DNA of 64,000 nt from Cellvibrio mixtus subsp. mixtus J3-8 (GCF_000766945.1 NZ_KN266214.1:100200-164199), one strand, 5' to 3'; shown: positions 9,491 to 19,964, numbered from the stretch's first letter. The notes: generated from the sequence alone by a model not told the origin. Translations and numbers: made by a program.

Positions 9491-9691
9491 CGCAAAACTC
9501 CTTATTTAGTTTGGGTAAACACAACAACAGAATAATGAGCCGCGCTTCATTACACAGGTGTCATTTCTCAGTAATTCGCGATGACAAGGCTCACCAGATG
9601 CCGATGACAAATGTCCTGATTTACTAACAGAGGTTTGCCATTAAGCGTGCGCGATCACTGACAAATACCGACCGGCTGCTAAAGGTGCAGG

Positions 9692-11452
9692 TTATATTTC
9701 CTGAAAGGCCGCCGATTGTAATTGTAATCGCGCAAGCTGCTGATATAACTCGCTATTGGACATCAACTGTTGATGCGTACCGCTCGCCACAATTTTTCCC
9801 TGTTGCAACACCAGAATTCGATCAGCATTAATCACCGTTGATAACCGATGCGCAATCATAATCGTGGTGCGGTTTTGCATTAAACGCTCCAGCGCCTGCT
9901 GCACAATTTGTTCACTGTTGGAATCCAGCGCACTGGTCGCTTCATCCAATAATAAAATCGGACGATCCGCAAGAATTGCACGCGCAATTGCGATACGCTG
10001 TTTTTGTCCACCGGATAACCGTACCCCGCGCTCACCCAAAAAGGTATCCAGTCCCTCCGGTAATTTTTCAATAAATTCCATCGCAAACGCCGCATCGCAC
10101 GCCGCCAATACATCCATATCTGTTGCATCCGGGCGCGCATAGCGCACGTTATCGCGCAGGCTTGCAGCAAATATCACCGGATCTTGCGGGACCAATGCAA
10201 TACGTTCACGCAATGCATGGATATCTGCTTCACGGATATTTATACCGTCCAATAAAATCTCACCGGCGTGTGGATCATAAAATCGTTGCAGCAACTGAAA
10301 CACCGTCGTTTTACCAGCACCGGACGGCCCCACCAACGCAATTTTTTCGCCGGGATTAATGTGCAAATTAAATTGTTCGAACACCGGCGCATCGGGGCGC
10401 GATGGATAAGCAAATACAATATCGCGCATAGTTAATGCGCCGGTTGCAGGGACGGGCAACGCCACCGGATTGTTCGCCAGGGGTAATCCCGAAGGTGTTA
10501 CCAATAATTCCACCAATCGTTCGGTAGCACCCGCCGCACGCTGCACATCGCCAATCACTTCCGAAATAGTCCCCATCGCACTGGCAACAATCACCGCGTA
10601 AAAAATAAACGCAGATAACTCACCGCCAGTAATCTCGCCACTTAATACATCGTGACCACCTACCCATAAAATTAATGCAACAGCACTGAATACCAACGTG
10701 ATTACGGCCGCGACCAGTAGTGCGCGCTGACGCACACGTTGAATACCCGTCGCAAAGGTTGACTCCACGCGCTGGTTAAATTCATACGCGGAAGCGGCTT
10801 CGTGACCGTAAGCCTGCACGGTGCGGATTTCATGGATAACTTCATCAGTGTAAGCACCAACATTAGCCACCGAATCCTGGCTCGCTCGCGCCAGGCGGCG
10901 CACACGACGACCAAACGCAATAATCGGCACCAACACAAACGGAATCGCCAACAACACCAATAACGTGAGTTTCAAACTGGTGATTGCAAGCATCACCAAT
11001 CCACCCAATAACAAAAGTGCATTGCGTAGCGCCATAGAAACACTGGAACCAATAACCGTTTCCAGCTGCGTGGTGTCATTGGTTAAACGCGAGAGCACAT
11101 CACCCGTGCGGTTCTGTTCAAAAAATGAGGGAGAAAGCGTGAGCAAATGGGAAAACACACGGCGACGCAGATCCGCTGTAATGCGCTCCCCCAGCCAGGA
11201 CACCAGGTAAAAACGCGCATAGGTCGCGAGCGACATCACCAGAATCACCACCAGCAACCCCAGCAGCGCGTAATTCAATAGTTCCGGGCTACCCGCTACA
11301 AACCCCTTATCAATTACCTGTTTCAAACCCTGGCCAATCAGCAGCACCGAAGCAGCGGCAACCACTAACGCCAGCAACGCGAAACTTATGCGCACACGGT
11401 AAGGGCGAATTAAATCAAGCAGAATCTGGCGGCGGGAGAGAGGCAGGGTCAT
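9692..11452 (-). CDS. ABC exporter, fused membrane and ATP-binding domains (MsbA/LmrA type)
   Basis: A 586-residue half transporter. The N-terminal part (about 15-300) has six hydrophobic helices. The nucleotide-binding domain follows, with Walker A GPSGAGKTT, Q-loop VPQDP, signature LSGGQKQR, Walker B ILLLDEATSALD and switch His in AHRLS. It works as a homodimer exporting a lipid or hydrophobic compound; the substrate is not predictable. The frame extends to 11512, but the ATG at 11452 has AGGACG upstream and fits the family. It stands alone downstream of the csp terminator. Confidence 0.9.
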   Translation of the reverse strand: MTLPLSRRQILLDLIRPYRVRISFALLALVVAAASVLLIGQGLKQVIDKGFVAGSPELLNYALLGLLVVILVMSLATYARFYLVSWLGERITADLRRRVFSHLLTLSPSFFEQNRTGDVLSRLTNDTTQLETVIGSSVSMALRNALLLLGGLVMLAITSLKLTLLVLLAIPFVLVPIIAFGRRVRRLARASQDSVANVGAYTDEVIHEIRTVQAYGHEAASAYEFNQRVESTFATGIQRVRQRALLVAAVITLVFSAVALILWVGGHDVLSGEITGGELSAFIFYAVIVASAMGTISEVIGDVQRAAGATERLVELLVTPSGLPLANNPVALPVPATGALTMRDIVFAYPSRPDAPVFEQFNLHINPGEKIALVGPSGAGKTTVFQLLQRFYDPHAGEILLDGINIREADIHALRERIALVPQDPVIFAASLRDNVRYARPDATDMDVLAACDAAFAMEFIEKLPEGLDTFLGERGVRLSGGQKQRIAIARAILADRPILLLDEATSALDSNSEQIVQQALERLMQNRTTIMIAHRLSTVINADRILVLQQGKIVASGTHQQLMSNSELYQQLARLQLQSAAFQEI

Positions 11453-11587
11453 AGCACGTCCTGAAATACGCAACAGACTCAGGAAGATTGGGCGATACCG
11501 CGGTAAAAACAATGGCCGGCTAACAATTGATGACCTTTGTCAGCGAACGTCAAGGCTTATTAGAAAAAGTGCCAAATTGCGGGCAAT

Positions 11588-11618
11588 AAAAAAGGCGAGA
11601 GGTTAATCTCGCCTTTTT
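11588..11618 (-). terminator. rho-independent terminator of the cold-shock gene
   Basis: GGCGAGA and TCTCGCC form a 7-bp stem with a 6-nt loop. A runs on the left and T runs on the right extend it and make it work on the minus strand after the csp gene, before the ABC exporter. Confidence 0.85.
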
Positions 11619-11642
11619 GCTATGGATTAATTTCCGCAGAAA

Positions 11643-11852
11643 TTAGATAGCAGTGATGTTTTCAGCTTGTGGGCCTTTTTGGCCTTGAGTCACAGTGAAG
11701 CTCACTTTTTGGCCTTCAGCCAGAGTTTTGAAACCAGTACCAGATATAGCACTGAAATGTGCAAATACATCCGGACCAGATTCTTGAGCGATAAAACCAA
11801 AACCTTTAGCTTCGTTGAACCACTTAACGGTACCAGTAACAGTCTTAGACAT
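11643..11852 (-). CDS. cold-shock protein, CspA family
   Basis: A 69-residue single-stranded nucleic-acid-binding beta-barrel. Both RNA-binding motifs are intact: KGFGFI near residue 15 and VFAHF near 29. It ends with the family's GPQAENI. It acts as an RNA chaperone, at low temperature or constitutively. The start is the ATG at 11852, as AGGA lies about 8 nt upstream; an in-frame ATG three codons earlier overlaps that element. About 280 nt without a gene precede it, leaving room for the long leader typical of cold-shock mRNAs. Confidence 0.95.
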   Translation of the reverse strand: MSKTVTGTVKWFNEAKGFGFIAQESGPDVFAHFSAISGTGFKTLAEGQKVSFTVTQGQKGPQAENITAI

Positions 11853-12147
11853 GTTAATCATCCTATTTAAAACAGAAGTAATTTAATACCCGCGAACGGG
11901 CGGTTTGTGCTGGAAATGTGGGAATTACTTATGAAACAGGACGAGGTACTTTGGAACTTCGAAATGATGTGCATAAATATTAATCGTACTTTCAAGCGAA
12001 GCCCAGTGTACACTCGTCGTTATCAAAGTCAATGGATACTTCTATCAAAACAGGGGTTGGCGGCTGATTACCCAGCCAAATGGTTATAATGGCGACAATC
12101 TTCCATCGATCTATTCACAATTCCCCAAAATCCAGAGTTTGTTGTTT

Positions 12148-12579
12148 ATGTCCCGTCCTGCCGCAATAAAGTTTTTATCGTTGTGTTGCTTATTATTCCC
12201 TTTAAATGCATTTGCTCAGGGTAATGCGTTTAATCTGGAGGATTGGCCAAAAACCCGGCCCGACCTGAAACCAATGTACGTAAAAGCAATCATGGAACAG
12301 GCAGGCGTACACAAAGTGAGTTTCAAATTGCCGGCCGAATTTTATATCGCCGAACTGGATAAATTTTCCACTTTCGCGGCGGAAAATAATTATCGGCCTT
12401 ATTTAAAAACGTCGGTCGCACAAAACCTGGCAACCCTTGCGGTTATCCATTGTGATTGGAATAACGGCGTCCCTCCGTGGGAGTTCGCGCAAAAGTATTT
12501 GGGCGATAAACAAATAGAACTATTAAAAACACCTTACGCAACTGCGATTGCCAGGCTGCAAAATAATTGCGCTGAATAA
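12148..12579 (+). CDS. hypothetical secreted protein
   Basis: A 143-residue protein with a Sec signal peptide ([16 protein letters not shown]). The mature part is short and helical, with two Cys (in IHCDW and the C-terminal NNCAE) that could form a disulphide in the periplasm. No family recognised. The start is the ATG at 12148; an in-frame TTG lies at 12139. ynfA follows 14 nt after the stop, so they are probably co-transcribed. Confidence 0.7.
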   Translation: MSRPAAIKFLSLCCLLFPLNAFAQGNAFNLEDWPKTRPDLKPMYVKAIMEQAGVHKVSFKLPAEFYIAELDKFSTFAAENNYRPYLKTSVAQNLATLAVIHCDWNNGVPPWEFAQKYLGDKQIELLKTPYATAIARLQNNCAE

Positions 12580-12593
12580 ATACGGATAACACC

Positions 12594-12926
12594 ATGAATT
12601 ATCTTGTTATAGGCGGATTATTTTTCGCGACTGCGATTGCGGAAATTATCGGCTGCTATTTACCTTATTTGTATTTGCGCAAAGAAGGCAGTGCCTGGTT
12701 ATTGATACCTGCTGCAATTAGCTTGATGATTTTTGTATGGCTGCTGACACTACATCCCGCTGCCAGTGGCCGCGTTTATGCCGCTTACGGTGGCGCTTAT
12801 GTGATTGTCGCGCTCTTGTGGCTCCGCGTTGTCGATGGCGTAAAACTTTCCGCTACCGATTATATCGGCGCCGCCGTTACTTTTGCCGGCATGGCTATCA
12901 TTATCTGGGGTTGGAAATCACCATAA
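12594..12926 (+). CDS. YnfA/UPF0060 family small membrane protein
   Basis: 110 residues with four hydrophobic helices. The family signature is clear: [15 protein letters not shown] near residue 15 and [11 protein letters not shown] near 59, then [15 protein letters not shown]. YnfA proteins resemble small multidrug-resistance transporters and some have been linked to efflux of cationic dyes; no substrate can be assigned. It follows the secreted protein gene closely. Confidence 0.9.
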   Translation: MNYLVIGGLFFATAIAEIIGCYLPYLYLRKEGSAWLLIPAAISLMIFVWLLTLHPAASGRVYAAYGGAYVIVALLWLRVVDGVKLSATDYIGAAVTFAGMAIIIWGWKSP

Positions 12927-13024
12927 GCATTATCGAAAAATTTGTTGTTTCTGTTTCATTTTCACCACTCGTTAATCAGGTTGCCGGGGTCTAGGCTATA
13001 GGCTAGTTAAACAATGAGCTTGCT

Positions 13025-14215
13025 ATGACCCGCGAATCCCACCCTTATTTAATTATCCTGCTTGCCGCTGTTATCGCGATTACACCACTGGCAGTTGATA
13101 TGTATTTGCCAGCAATGCCCGACATCGCCCTCAGTCTCAATACCCATATTGGCAATGTGCAGCAATCATTAAGTATTTTCCTCGCAGCTTATGCCAGCGG
13201 CATGCTGCTGTTCGGGCCATTGGCAGATCAATGGGGCCGGCGGCCGTTGGCGATTTTTGGTTTGAGCGGATTTACGCTCAGCAGCATCGGATTGGTGTTT
13301 GCCAACAATATCGAATTATTTTTAACCTTGCGTACCACCCAGGCTTTCTGTGGCGCGGCTGCAACCGTGGTAATACCGGGACTGGTTCGCCATCTATATC
13401 AAGAGCACACTGCAAAAGGCATGTCTTATCTCTCAATGATAATGATGCTTGCCCCTTTGCTTGCGCCAGGTATCGGTAGTGGAATTTTATTATTCAGCGA
13501 ATGGCACAGTATTTTTGCGGTGCTCGCTATTTATGGTGTATTGATTTTTGCATTGGTATGGAAATGGTTACCGGAAATCAGCCAACCGATTAATACAGAT
13601 ACGGAAAAAAAACCGGCGAACTTTTTCAGCGGTTACAAAATTGTTTTTTCCAATCCGCAAGCGCGACCAATGATCGCCAGCATGATGTTTGGCTCTTTCG
13701 CTTTTTTCTGTTTTATCACCGCCGTATCATTTCTCTACATTAATTATTTTGGTGTTAGCGAGCAGGTTTTCAGTGTGTTGTTCGGCTTAAACGTATTTTG
13801 TTTGATGATCGCCAATTTTATTAACAGCCGCCTGGTAACACGTTATGGGCCATTGCGCATGCTACGTTCGGGGTTAGTGATAGGACTAATAAGTGCGTCT
13901 GTCTTGTGCGCAGTGAACTATCTGGAATTGGGCATTGCTTATACGGTGGTTGCAGTAGCCGCGTTAATGGGCTCCTTGACGTTAATGGGTACAAATTCCG
14001 ATGCAATATTATTGATGAAATTCCCCCACAACAGCGGCACAACCACCGCCGTCTCCGGCACCCTGCGTTTTGGTAGCGGCGCCTTTGCCGGACCTTTACT
14101 CGCTTTTTTCTACACTGGTACTGCTATGCCATTTTCGTTGATGATGTTGTCCGGTGTCACCGGTGTATTGATTTGCCAAATCTGGTATTGGAAAGCTAAT
14201 AGCAATGTAGAATAA
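13025..14215 (+). CDS. Bcr/CflA family drug-resistance MFS transporter
   Basis: 396 residues with twelve predicted membrane helices. The N-terminus ITPLAVDMYLPAMP is the Bcr/CflA hallmark, followed by the MFS loop 2-3 motif GPLADQWGRRP and RTTQAFCGAAATVV. These proton-driven pumps export bicyclomycin, chloramphenicol, sulphonamides or dipeptides; the substrate here is open. Probably monocistronic. Confidence 0.92.
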   Translation: MTRESHPYLIILLAAVIAITPLAVDMYLPAMPDIALSLNTHIGNVQQSLSIFLAAYASGMLLFGPLADQWGRRPLAIFGLSGFTLSSIGLVFANNIELFLTLRTTQAFCGAAATVVIPGLVRHLYQEHTAKGMSYLSMIMMLAPLLAPGIGSGILLFSEWHSIFAVLAIYGVLIFALVWKWLPEISQPINTDTEKKPANFFSGYKIVFSNPQARPMIASMMFGSFAFFCFITAVSFLYINYFGVSEQVFSVLFGLNVFCLMIANFINSRLVTRYGPLRMLRSGLVIGLISASVLCAVNYLELGIAYTVVAVAALMGSLTLMGTNSDAILLMKFPHNSGTTTAVSGTLRFGSGAFAGPLLAFFYTGTAMPFSLMMLSGVTGVLICQIWYWKANSNVE

Positions 14216-14722
14216 AATTTGTCGCGATTTCGATTTTATGATGCGATAAGTAAAGTTTTATTTGGCGTCGGTAAGGGTGCATCACTCATTGAAAAAAACC
14301 GGTGGAAGATTTTGTATTTACCGACATCGAAATTAAATAATCCTGACATGTGTTCGCCCGTGGTCATGAGTAACTAATACCGCTTGTGCTGCGGCCGGGC
14401 GATCCGTTTTTGCCCCCAACGACTCCGTAAATTGCCAAGTAGAGGATCATGCAAAATGATAGCGTTGACGCAAACTAATGCGCCAAGAGCGGTAAAATTA
14501 GAACAAATAGTCACTTTTTTAAACGGACAAATCGGACAAACGCAGGCACAAGATCCAAGCGCTGCCCCTTTTTGCTTCCTGGTGGGGCACTTTATCTTTT
14601 AATCATGGTGCTGATCGGTATAGACTTCCTGCGGCGCTGGCATTGCTGGTTGTCATTTGCGCAACATCCAATTCTCCGGTTGCGCAAATATCCATTCATA
14701 CCTAAAGCATAAGGATCACACC
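14216..14722. other. 507-bp intergenic region
   Basis: No convincing gene; a 72-codon frame inside has no ribosome binding site and no family. The only clear structure is a perfect 11-bp inverted repeat, ATTTGCGCAAC (14655-14665) with its complement at 14679-14689, spaced by 13 nt. It lies 34 nt before the lipoprotein start and could be an operator or a leader hairpin. Confidence 0.5.
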
Positions 14723-15055
14723 ATGAAAATTATCCATACGTTCGCTACCCTGCTGGTTGCTGCCGGCTTGTTAACTGCCTGTGCAAAAGAAGAACCACAA
14801 ACCACAACCGACGCAGTAAAAGAAGCGACTACCGAAGCCAAAGAAGCAGCGGCAGAGAAACTGGAACAAGCGGGTGAAACCTTGCAACAAGCAGCTGATA
14901 ATGTGAGCGATACTGCTGCGGAACTGAAAGCCGATGCTTCCGAAACTGTAGAAGCTACCGGTGAAGCAATTAGTGAAGGTGCGGCAGAAGCAGCTGAAAC
15001 AGTCGAAAATGCAGCCGATAAAGCAGAACAAAAAGTAAAAGAAGCAGCGCAATAA
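14723..15055 (+). CDS. small Ala/Glu-rich helical lipoprotein
   Basis: A 110-residue lipoprotein. The signal peptide ends in the lipobox LTAC, with Cys20 lipidated. The rest is a long helix built of imperfect 11-residue repeats such as KEATTEAKEAA and DAVKEAT, as in apolipoprotein-like or LEA-like helical proteins. AAGGA lies 8-9 nt before the ATG. It is expected in the inner or outer membrane facing the periplasm; Lys21 next to Cys does not suggest the Asp +2 retention signal. Function unknown, perhaps envelope stress or peptidoglycan contact. Confidence 0.8.
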   Translation: MKIIHTFATLLVAAGLLTACAKEEPQTTTDAVKEATTEAKEAAAEKLEQAGETLQQAADNVSDTAAELKADASETVEATGEAISEGAAEAAETVENAADKAEQKVKEAAQ

Positions 15056-15146
15056 TGTAATACCGCCTCATCAGCACAACATAATCGGGCATGTACAATG
15101 CCCGATTATCAAATCTCTAATCACACACCGGTTTTGTCATTAAAAC

Positions 15147-16976
15147 CTAATCAGCATCCTGCAATTGCATTGCCCACATCTGCGCATATTTTCCCTGTTT
15201 GGCTAATAATTCTGCATGCGTGCCTTGCTCAACAACCCTGCCTGCTTCCAGCACTACAATTTTATCAGCGTCGACAACGGTGGATAACCGATGGGCGATA
15301 ACCAATGTTGTATGGCCACTGGCAGCTTCGCGCATGGCTTCAAGGATCGCCGCTTCCGAATTGGAATCCAGCGCACTGGTAGCTTCATCAAAGATTAAAA
15401 TAGACGCACCTTTTAATAATACCCGCGCAATGGCAATACGTTGCTTTTCACCGCCGGATACTTTCAAGCCGCGTTCGCCAACCAGGGTTTTATCACCGTC
15501 AGGCAAACTATTAATAAATGATTCCAGGTGAGCCATTTTTATTGCGCGATCAATTTGCTCTTCACTCGCCGCCGGATTTCCATAAGCAATATTTTCACGG
15601 ATGCTGGTGTTAAACAACACGGTATCCTGCGGCACTATCGCAATGGCACGGCGCAGTGAATCCAGCGTGACACCGCGAATATCCTGCCCATCGATTAAAA
15701 TTTTTCCGCCACTGATATCGTAGAAACGGTACAGCAAACGCGACAGAGTACTTTTACCGGCACCGGAGGAACCAACAATAGCTACCTTGCTACCCGCCGG
15801 AATTTCTAAATCCAGTTGCTGTAAAATCGGCCGATCCTGATGATACGAAAAATCCACCTGGTGCCAGTGTATTTCGCCGCGAGTTACCTGCAACGGCGCT
15901 GCATCATCAGCATCAATAATTGCGGAATCACGCTTTAGTAAAGCCAGCATATTTTCCAGATCGGTTAACGAGCGGCGAATTTCACGGTACACAAACCCAA
16001 GAAAATTAAGCGGGATAAATAGCTGGATCATATAGGCATTGATCATCGCCAAATCACCCAGCGTCATGGTTTTATCCAAAACACTTTGCGCCGCCATCCA
16101 CATCATCGCCGTCATTGCCAATGCAATGATCAATGCTTGCCCGGAGTTAAGTGCTAACAGCGACATGCGATTTTTTAATTTTGCGGTTTCCCATTTCTCC
16201 AGGAATTTATCATAGGTTTCCGCTTCGTAATTCTCGTTATTGAAATATTTAACTGTTTCATAATTGAGCAGGGAATCAATGGCGCGCGTGCTGGTAGATG
16301 AATCGGCCTGGTTAGCTTCGCGCACAAATTTGTTGCGCCACTCGGTGGTATAAATGGTAAAGATTACATAGATAACGACAGCGACCAGGGTAATAACGGC
16401 ATACCAGATCGAAAATGCCGCCGCAAAAATAATCGCGACCATTAGGATTTCAAACAGGGTAGGGACAATATTGAACATCAAAAAACGCATCAAAAAACTG
16501 ATGCCGTTAGTACCACGCTCAATATCCCGGCTAATGCCACCTGTTGCGCGATCCAGGTGAAACGCCAGCTCCAGCGAATGCAAATGTTTAAATACACGCA
16601 AACCAATTTTACGCATGGCATGCTCGGTAACACGACTGAAAAGCGCGTCGCGCACTTCGCCAAAAAAGACACTGCCAAAACGCATCGCCCCGTAAAATAA
16701 AATAAAAAATACTGGCAACAGTAATTCGGGCGAAATACTGCGATCAACACCATCAATGATATGTTTCAGCGCCCAGGGCATCACCAGCGTAGCACCTTTG
16801 GCTGCAAGCAGAGCGAGTATCGCGAGCAAAACGCGCCCTTTAAAATCCCATAGGTAAGGCAGCAGGTATTGCATGCTCTGGCGCAAATTAACCTTTGGAC
16901 TTGTTTCGTTAGCACCAGGTGCGCGAGGTTCGTTATTGGGATGAACGGATAAACCGGAAGTGTGCATACCGCGCAT
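15147..16976 (-). CDS. Atm1/HMT1-type ABC exporter
   Basis: 609 residues with a six-helix membrane domain and a nucleotide-binding domain: Walker A GSSGAGKST, Q-loop VPQDT, signature VSGGEKQR, Walker B ILIFDEATSALD. LLNYETVKYFNNE near residue 235 is typical of the Atm1/ABCB7/HMT1 branch, which exports glutathione conjugates or glutathione-complexed metals and persulphides. So its role is probably metal or electrophile detoxification or Fe-S homeostasis. AGG lies 8 nt before the start. The N-terminal 30 residues are polar. Confidence 0.92.
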   Translation of the reverse strand: MRGMHTSGLSVHPNNEPRAPGANETSPKVNLRQSMQYLLPYLWDFKGRVLLAILALLAAKGATLVMPWALKHIIDGVDRSISPELLLPVFFILFYGAMRFGSVFFGEVRDALFSRVTEHAMRKIGLRVFKHLHSLELAFHLDRATGGISRDIERGTNGISFLMRFLMFNIVPTLFEILMVAIIFAAAFSIWYAVITLVAVVIYVIFTIYTTEWRNKFVREANQADSSTSTRAIDSLLNYETVKYFNNENYEAETYDKFLEKWETAKLKNRMSLLALNSGQALIIALAMTAMMWMAAQSVLDKTMTLGDLAMINAYMIQLFIPLNFLGFVYREIRRSLTDLENMLALLKRDSAIIDADDAAPLQVTRGEIHWHQVDFSYHQDRPILQQLDLEIPAGSKVAIVGSSGAGKSTLSRLLYRFYDISGGKILIDGQDIRGVTLDSLRRAIAIVPQDTVLFNTSIRENIAYGNPAASEEQIDRAIKMAHLESFINSLPDGDKTLVGERGLKVSGGEKQRIAIARVLLKGASILIFDEATSALDSNSEAAILEAMREAASGHTTLVIAHRLSTVVDADKIVVLEAGRVVEQGTHAELLAKQGKYAQMWAMQLQDAD

Positions 16977-17093
16977 AACGACAGCCTATAAATCAATGGG
17001 GAAATTTCATGCTAACAGATTCCCCCTTATGGGACCGACACAAGCCCGTTTCAAGTGCTACCATATGCACTTTCAACTCTTTCTGTTTTTTTC

Positions 17094-17954
17094 ATGAAAA
17101 TACCCAAACGTTTACAACCACTGGTCGATGATGGCTTGATTGATGAGGTTTACTATCAATTAATGAGCGGCAAAGAAGCCCAGGTCTTTGTGGTCAGCGC
17201 CAATAACGAAGTACGTTGCGCCAAAGTCTATAAAGAAGCGAATAAACGCAGTTTCAAACAGGCAGCGCAATACCAGGAAGGCCGTAGCGTGCGTAACACA
17301 CGCCGCGCCCGCGCTATGGCCAAAGGCACAAAGTTTGGCCAGCGGGAAGCGGAAGAGGCCTGGTTAAATGCCGAAGTTGAAGCGCTATATCGCCTCGCGC
17401 AAGCCGGAGTACGCGTCCCTACACCTTACTGGTTTTTAGAAGGTGTATTAGTGATGGAACTGGTGGTGGATGAAGACGGCGACCCCGCTCCGCGTTTGGA
17501 TGATGTCGCCTTTGATGCGGAAACCGCACGCGATTATCACGCACGGATGATGCAGGAAATTGTGCGCATGCTCTGTGCTGGCCTGGTTCACGGTGATCTG
17601 TCTGAATTCAATGTACTGGTCGATCACTCCGGTCCGGTGGTTATCGATTTACCACAGGCCGTCAATGCCGCTGGCAACAACAACGCAAAAATGATGTTGC
17701 TGCGCGACGTAAATAATATGACCCAATATTTTGGCCAATACGCGCCGGATTTATTAGTCACGCACTACGGCGAAGAAATCTGGGATTTATTTGAGCACGG
17801 CAATTTACATCCCGATGTAAAACTCACGGGGCAATTTGCCCACAGCAATGTGGACGCGGATATCGCCACCATGATGCGCATTATCGAACACGCCAAACAG
17901 GAAGAAGAAGATCGCAAAGAGCGCGAGCGCATGGCGCGCAACGGCGAGTTTTAA
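17094..17954 (+). CDS. RIO-family serine/threonine protein kinase
   Basis: A 286-residue RIO1-type kinase of the kind found in pseudomonads. Catalytic loop HGDLSEFN lies near residue 166, the metal-binding IDLPQ follows about 20 residues later, and AKVYKE near 36 carries the likely ATP-binding Lys. The C-terminus is a charged tail. The target in bacteria is unknown. The frame opens at 17055, but the ATG at 17094 fits the family. It is convergent with the sensor kinase gene and overlaps it by 4 bp (TTAA), so both stop codons share bases. Confidence 0.9.
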   Translation: MKIPKRLQPLVDDGLIDEVYYQLMSGKEAQVFVVSANNEVRCAKVYKEANKRSFKQAAQYQEGRSVRNTRRARAMAKGTKFGQREAEEAWLNAEVEALYRLAQAGVRVPTPYWFLEGVLVMELVVDEDGDPAPRLDDVAFDAETARDYHARMMQEIVRMLCAGLVHGDLSEFNVLVDHSGPVVIDLPQAVNAAGNNNAKMMLLRDVNNMTQYFGQYAPDLLVTHYGEEIWDLFEHGNLHPDVKLTGQFAHSNVDADIATMMRIIEHAKQEEEDRKERERMARNGEF

Positions 17955-19285
17955 ACGCGGTTAACCGGCAACCGGATGATTACCCGCAAACCACCCAAGG
18001 GGCTGCTATCCAACACTAATTCGCCACGGCAGTGTTCGACAATATCGCGCACTATGCCCAACCCCAAACCGTGCCCTTGCACCTGTTCATCAATACGTGC
18101 ACCGCGAGTCATTACCTGTTCGCGCAATTCCGCTGCGATGCCCGGGCCATCATCATCAATCGTGATGCAATAATGGGTTTGCTCATAGGTGACACCAATC
18201 TGTATTTTTTGGTGCGCCCATTTGCAGGCGTTATCAAGCAGGTTGCCAAGTAATTCCAGAATATCTTCACGATCCCAGGGCAAACGCAAACCGGATTCCG
18301 CTTGCCACCCCAATTGCAAATCGCGCCGATGGATTTGTTGCAAAGTGCTACATAAATCCGGCAATTCTCTTGCACATTCAAAATACGCGCCGGGCAATGC
18401 TTCACCGGCGAGGCGCGCGCGTCCCAATTCGCGACTGATACGCTCCTGCATACTTTGTAATTGCTGGCGAAAACTATCGCGCAATTCCGGATGCGCATTT
18501 AATTCATGGCGATTGGCGAGGCTGAACAGAATCGCTAACGGTGTTTTTAAGGCGTGCCCCAAATTACCCAACGCATTACGCGAGCGTCCCAGTGTGTCTT
18601 CGGTGTGTTGCAATAAATGATTTAATTGTTGCACCAGCGGCACCAATTCATCGGGCACCTGTTGATCCAGTTCCGTGCGCTGGCCCTGTTGCAATTGCAC
18701 AATTTGTTCGCGCATTTGTTCCAGTGGCCGCAATGCGCGACGCACTAAAATGCGCTGAATTAACACCAATAAAATGAGCGCGCCTAAACCAATTCCCGCC
18801 GCGCTCCACTGCATGGTGCGAAAACTTTTTAGCATGGGTGTGTAATCTTGTGCGGCGATAATCTGGATAGCTTTTCCGTAACGCCGGAAATCCGCGCGAT
18901 AAATTAATAACTCCTGCGCTTGCGGGCCATCGGCAAGTTCTTTTTGCAAACCGGTTGTTGCGGGCAGCGTGACTTGATAATCCCAGGACGAACGGGAACG
19001 CCATTGTTGATCCGGTAGGACCACTACAAAATATTCGCCGGAAAACGGCCGCTGGTAGCTCGCAGAAACGCGTTGCTGGTCCAACTCAATTCCGTTAGCG
19101 CCGCGAATAATCGCAGCGAGTAACGTTTGCGCTTCATGGTGCAAATGCGTTTGCAGATAACGCCGCAACCCCTGATCAAATAGCCAGAGGCTTAACTGTG
19201 CAAGCACCAGGCCGGTAATAATCAAAACACTGATTAATCCCAGGCTTAAACGCTGTTGGATAGAATTCATCGTGCGTGTTAACAA
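17951..19285 (-). CDS. sensor histidine kinase, PhoQ-like
   Basis: A 444-residue inner-membrane kinase: helix 1 (about 12-35), a periplasmic domain of about 120 residues, helix 2 near 155-175, then HAMP, an H box (LGHALKTPLA, His about 243), N box NLLDNACKWA, DDGPGI and GHGLGLGI. The Ala in place of Glu after the phospho-acceptor His (HALKTP) is the PhoQ-like form. The start is probably TTG at 19285, with AAGGA about 7 nt upstream; an ATG lies at 19270. It is last in an operon with two PepSY proteins and its regulator. Confidence 0.88.
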   Translation of the reverse strand: MLTRTMNSIQQRLSLGLISVLIITGLVLAQLSLWLFDQGLRRYLQTHLHHEAQTLLAAIIRGANGIELDQQRVSASYQRPFSGEYFVVVLPDQQWRSRSSWDYQVTLPATTGLQKELADGPQAQELLIYRADFRRYGKAIQIIAAQDYTPMLKSFRTMQWSAAGIGLGALILLVLIQRILVRRALRPLEQMREQIVQLQQGQRTELDQQVPDELVPLVQQLNHLLQHTEDTLGRSRNALGNLGHALKTPLAILFSLANRHELNAHPELRDSFRQQLQSMQERISRELGRARLAGEALPGAYFECARELPDLCSTLQQIHRRDLQLGWQAESGLRLPWDREDILELLGNLLDNACKWAHQKIQIGVTYEQTHYCITIDDDGPGIAAELREQVMTRGARIDEQVQGHGLGLGIVRDIVEHCRGELVLDSSPLGGLRVIIRLPVNRV

Positions 19286-19295
19286 GAAATTTTCC

Positions 19296-19964
19296 TTATC
19301 CGGAATTTTTTTGCAGGCGATATCCTTGTCCGCGTTTTGTTTCGATAATGTCCTTACCCAGTTTGCGCCGCAAATGATTCACGTGCACTTCAATTACATT
19401 GGAATCCCGTTCCGTTTCACCATCGTAGAGATGATCATGCAATTTGCTTTTGGAAACGATTTGGCCTTCATGCAACATTAAATAACGTAATAAGCTGAAT
19501 TCAGCCGCAGTCAGTTCAATTATTTCATCATTTTTTACGGCGCACTGGCGCCCCTCATCCAATTGTACGCCAGCCGCATGTAATTGCGGTTGATTCACTT
19601 GCCCATGGGCGCGCCGCAATAATGCCTGGATACGCAGTTGCAATTCTTCCGGGTGAAAGGGTTTGGTGAGGTAATCATCAGCACCCGCTTTCAAACCTTC
19701 GATCCGTTCCGCCCAATGATCGCGCGCCGTGAGGATTAACACCGGCCGCAGCATTTGGGTTGCGCGCCATTCACGCAAAATATCCAGGCCGGATTTTCCA
19801 GGCAAACCCAGGTCCAGCAAGATTAAATCATAAGGCTCAATCGCGCCCTGGATTAATGCATCGCGGCCATCCGCTAACCAATCCACTGCGTAACCGGCGC
19901 GTTTTAAATCGGCCGTTAATTCATCGGCCAGCGCAACATTATCTTCGACGATCAGGATACGCAT
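19296..19964 (-). CDS. OmpR/PhoP-family response regulator
   Basis: 222 residues. Receiver with acidic pair (VEDN), Asp51 in ILLDLGLPG and Lys in LTKPFHPEE; a C-terminal winged helix with [15 protein letters not shown] and RGQGYRL. It is the partner of the kinase 10 nt downstream. Its start codon shares one base with the stop of the upstream PepSY gene (TAATG), so translation is probably coupled. Likely signal: envelope or cation conditions, by analogy with PhoP/QseB-type systems. Confidence 0.9.
   Translation of the reverse strand: MRILIVEDNVALADELTADLKRAGYAVDWLADGRDALIQGAIEPYDLILLDLGLPGKSGLDILREWRATQMLRPVLILTARDHWAERIEGLKAGADDYLTKPFHPEELQLRIQALLRRAHGQVNQPQLHAAGVQLDEGRQCAVKNDEIIELTAAEFSLLRYLMLHEGQIVSKSKLHDHLYDGETERDSNVIEVHVNHLRRKLGKDIIETKRGQGYRLQKNSG

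Noticed and set aside
11907..12089. 60-codon frame upstream of the secreted protein gene
   Set aside because: No ribosome binding site, no family and unlikely composition; it lies in the probable csp leader and divergent promoter region.
14384..14602. 72-codon frame before the lipoprotein gene
   Set aside because: No ribosome binding site and no recognisable protein features.
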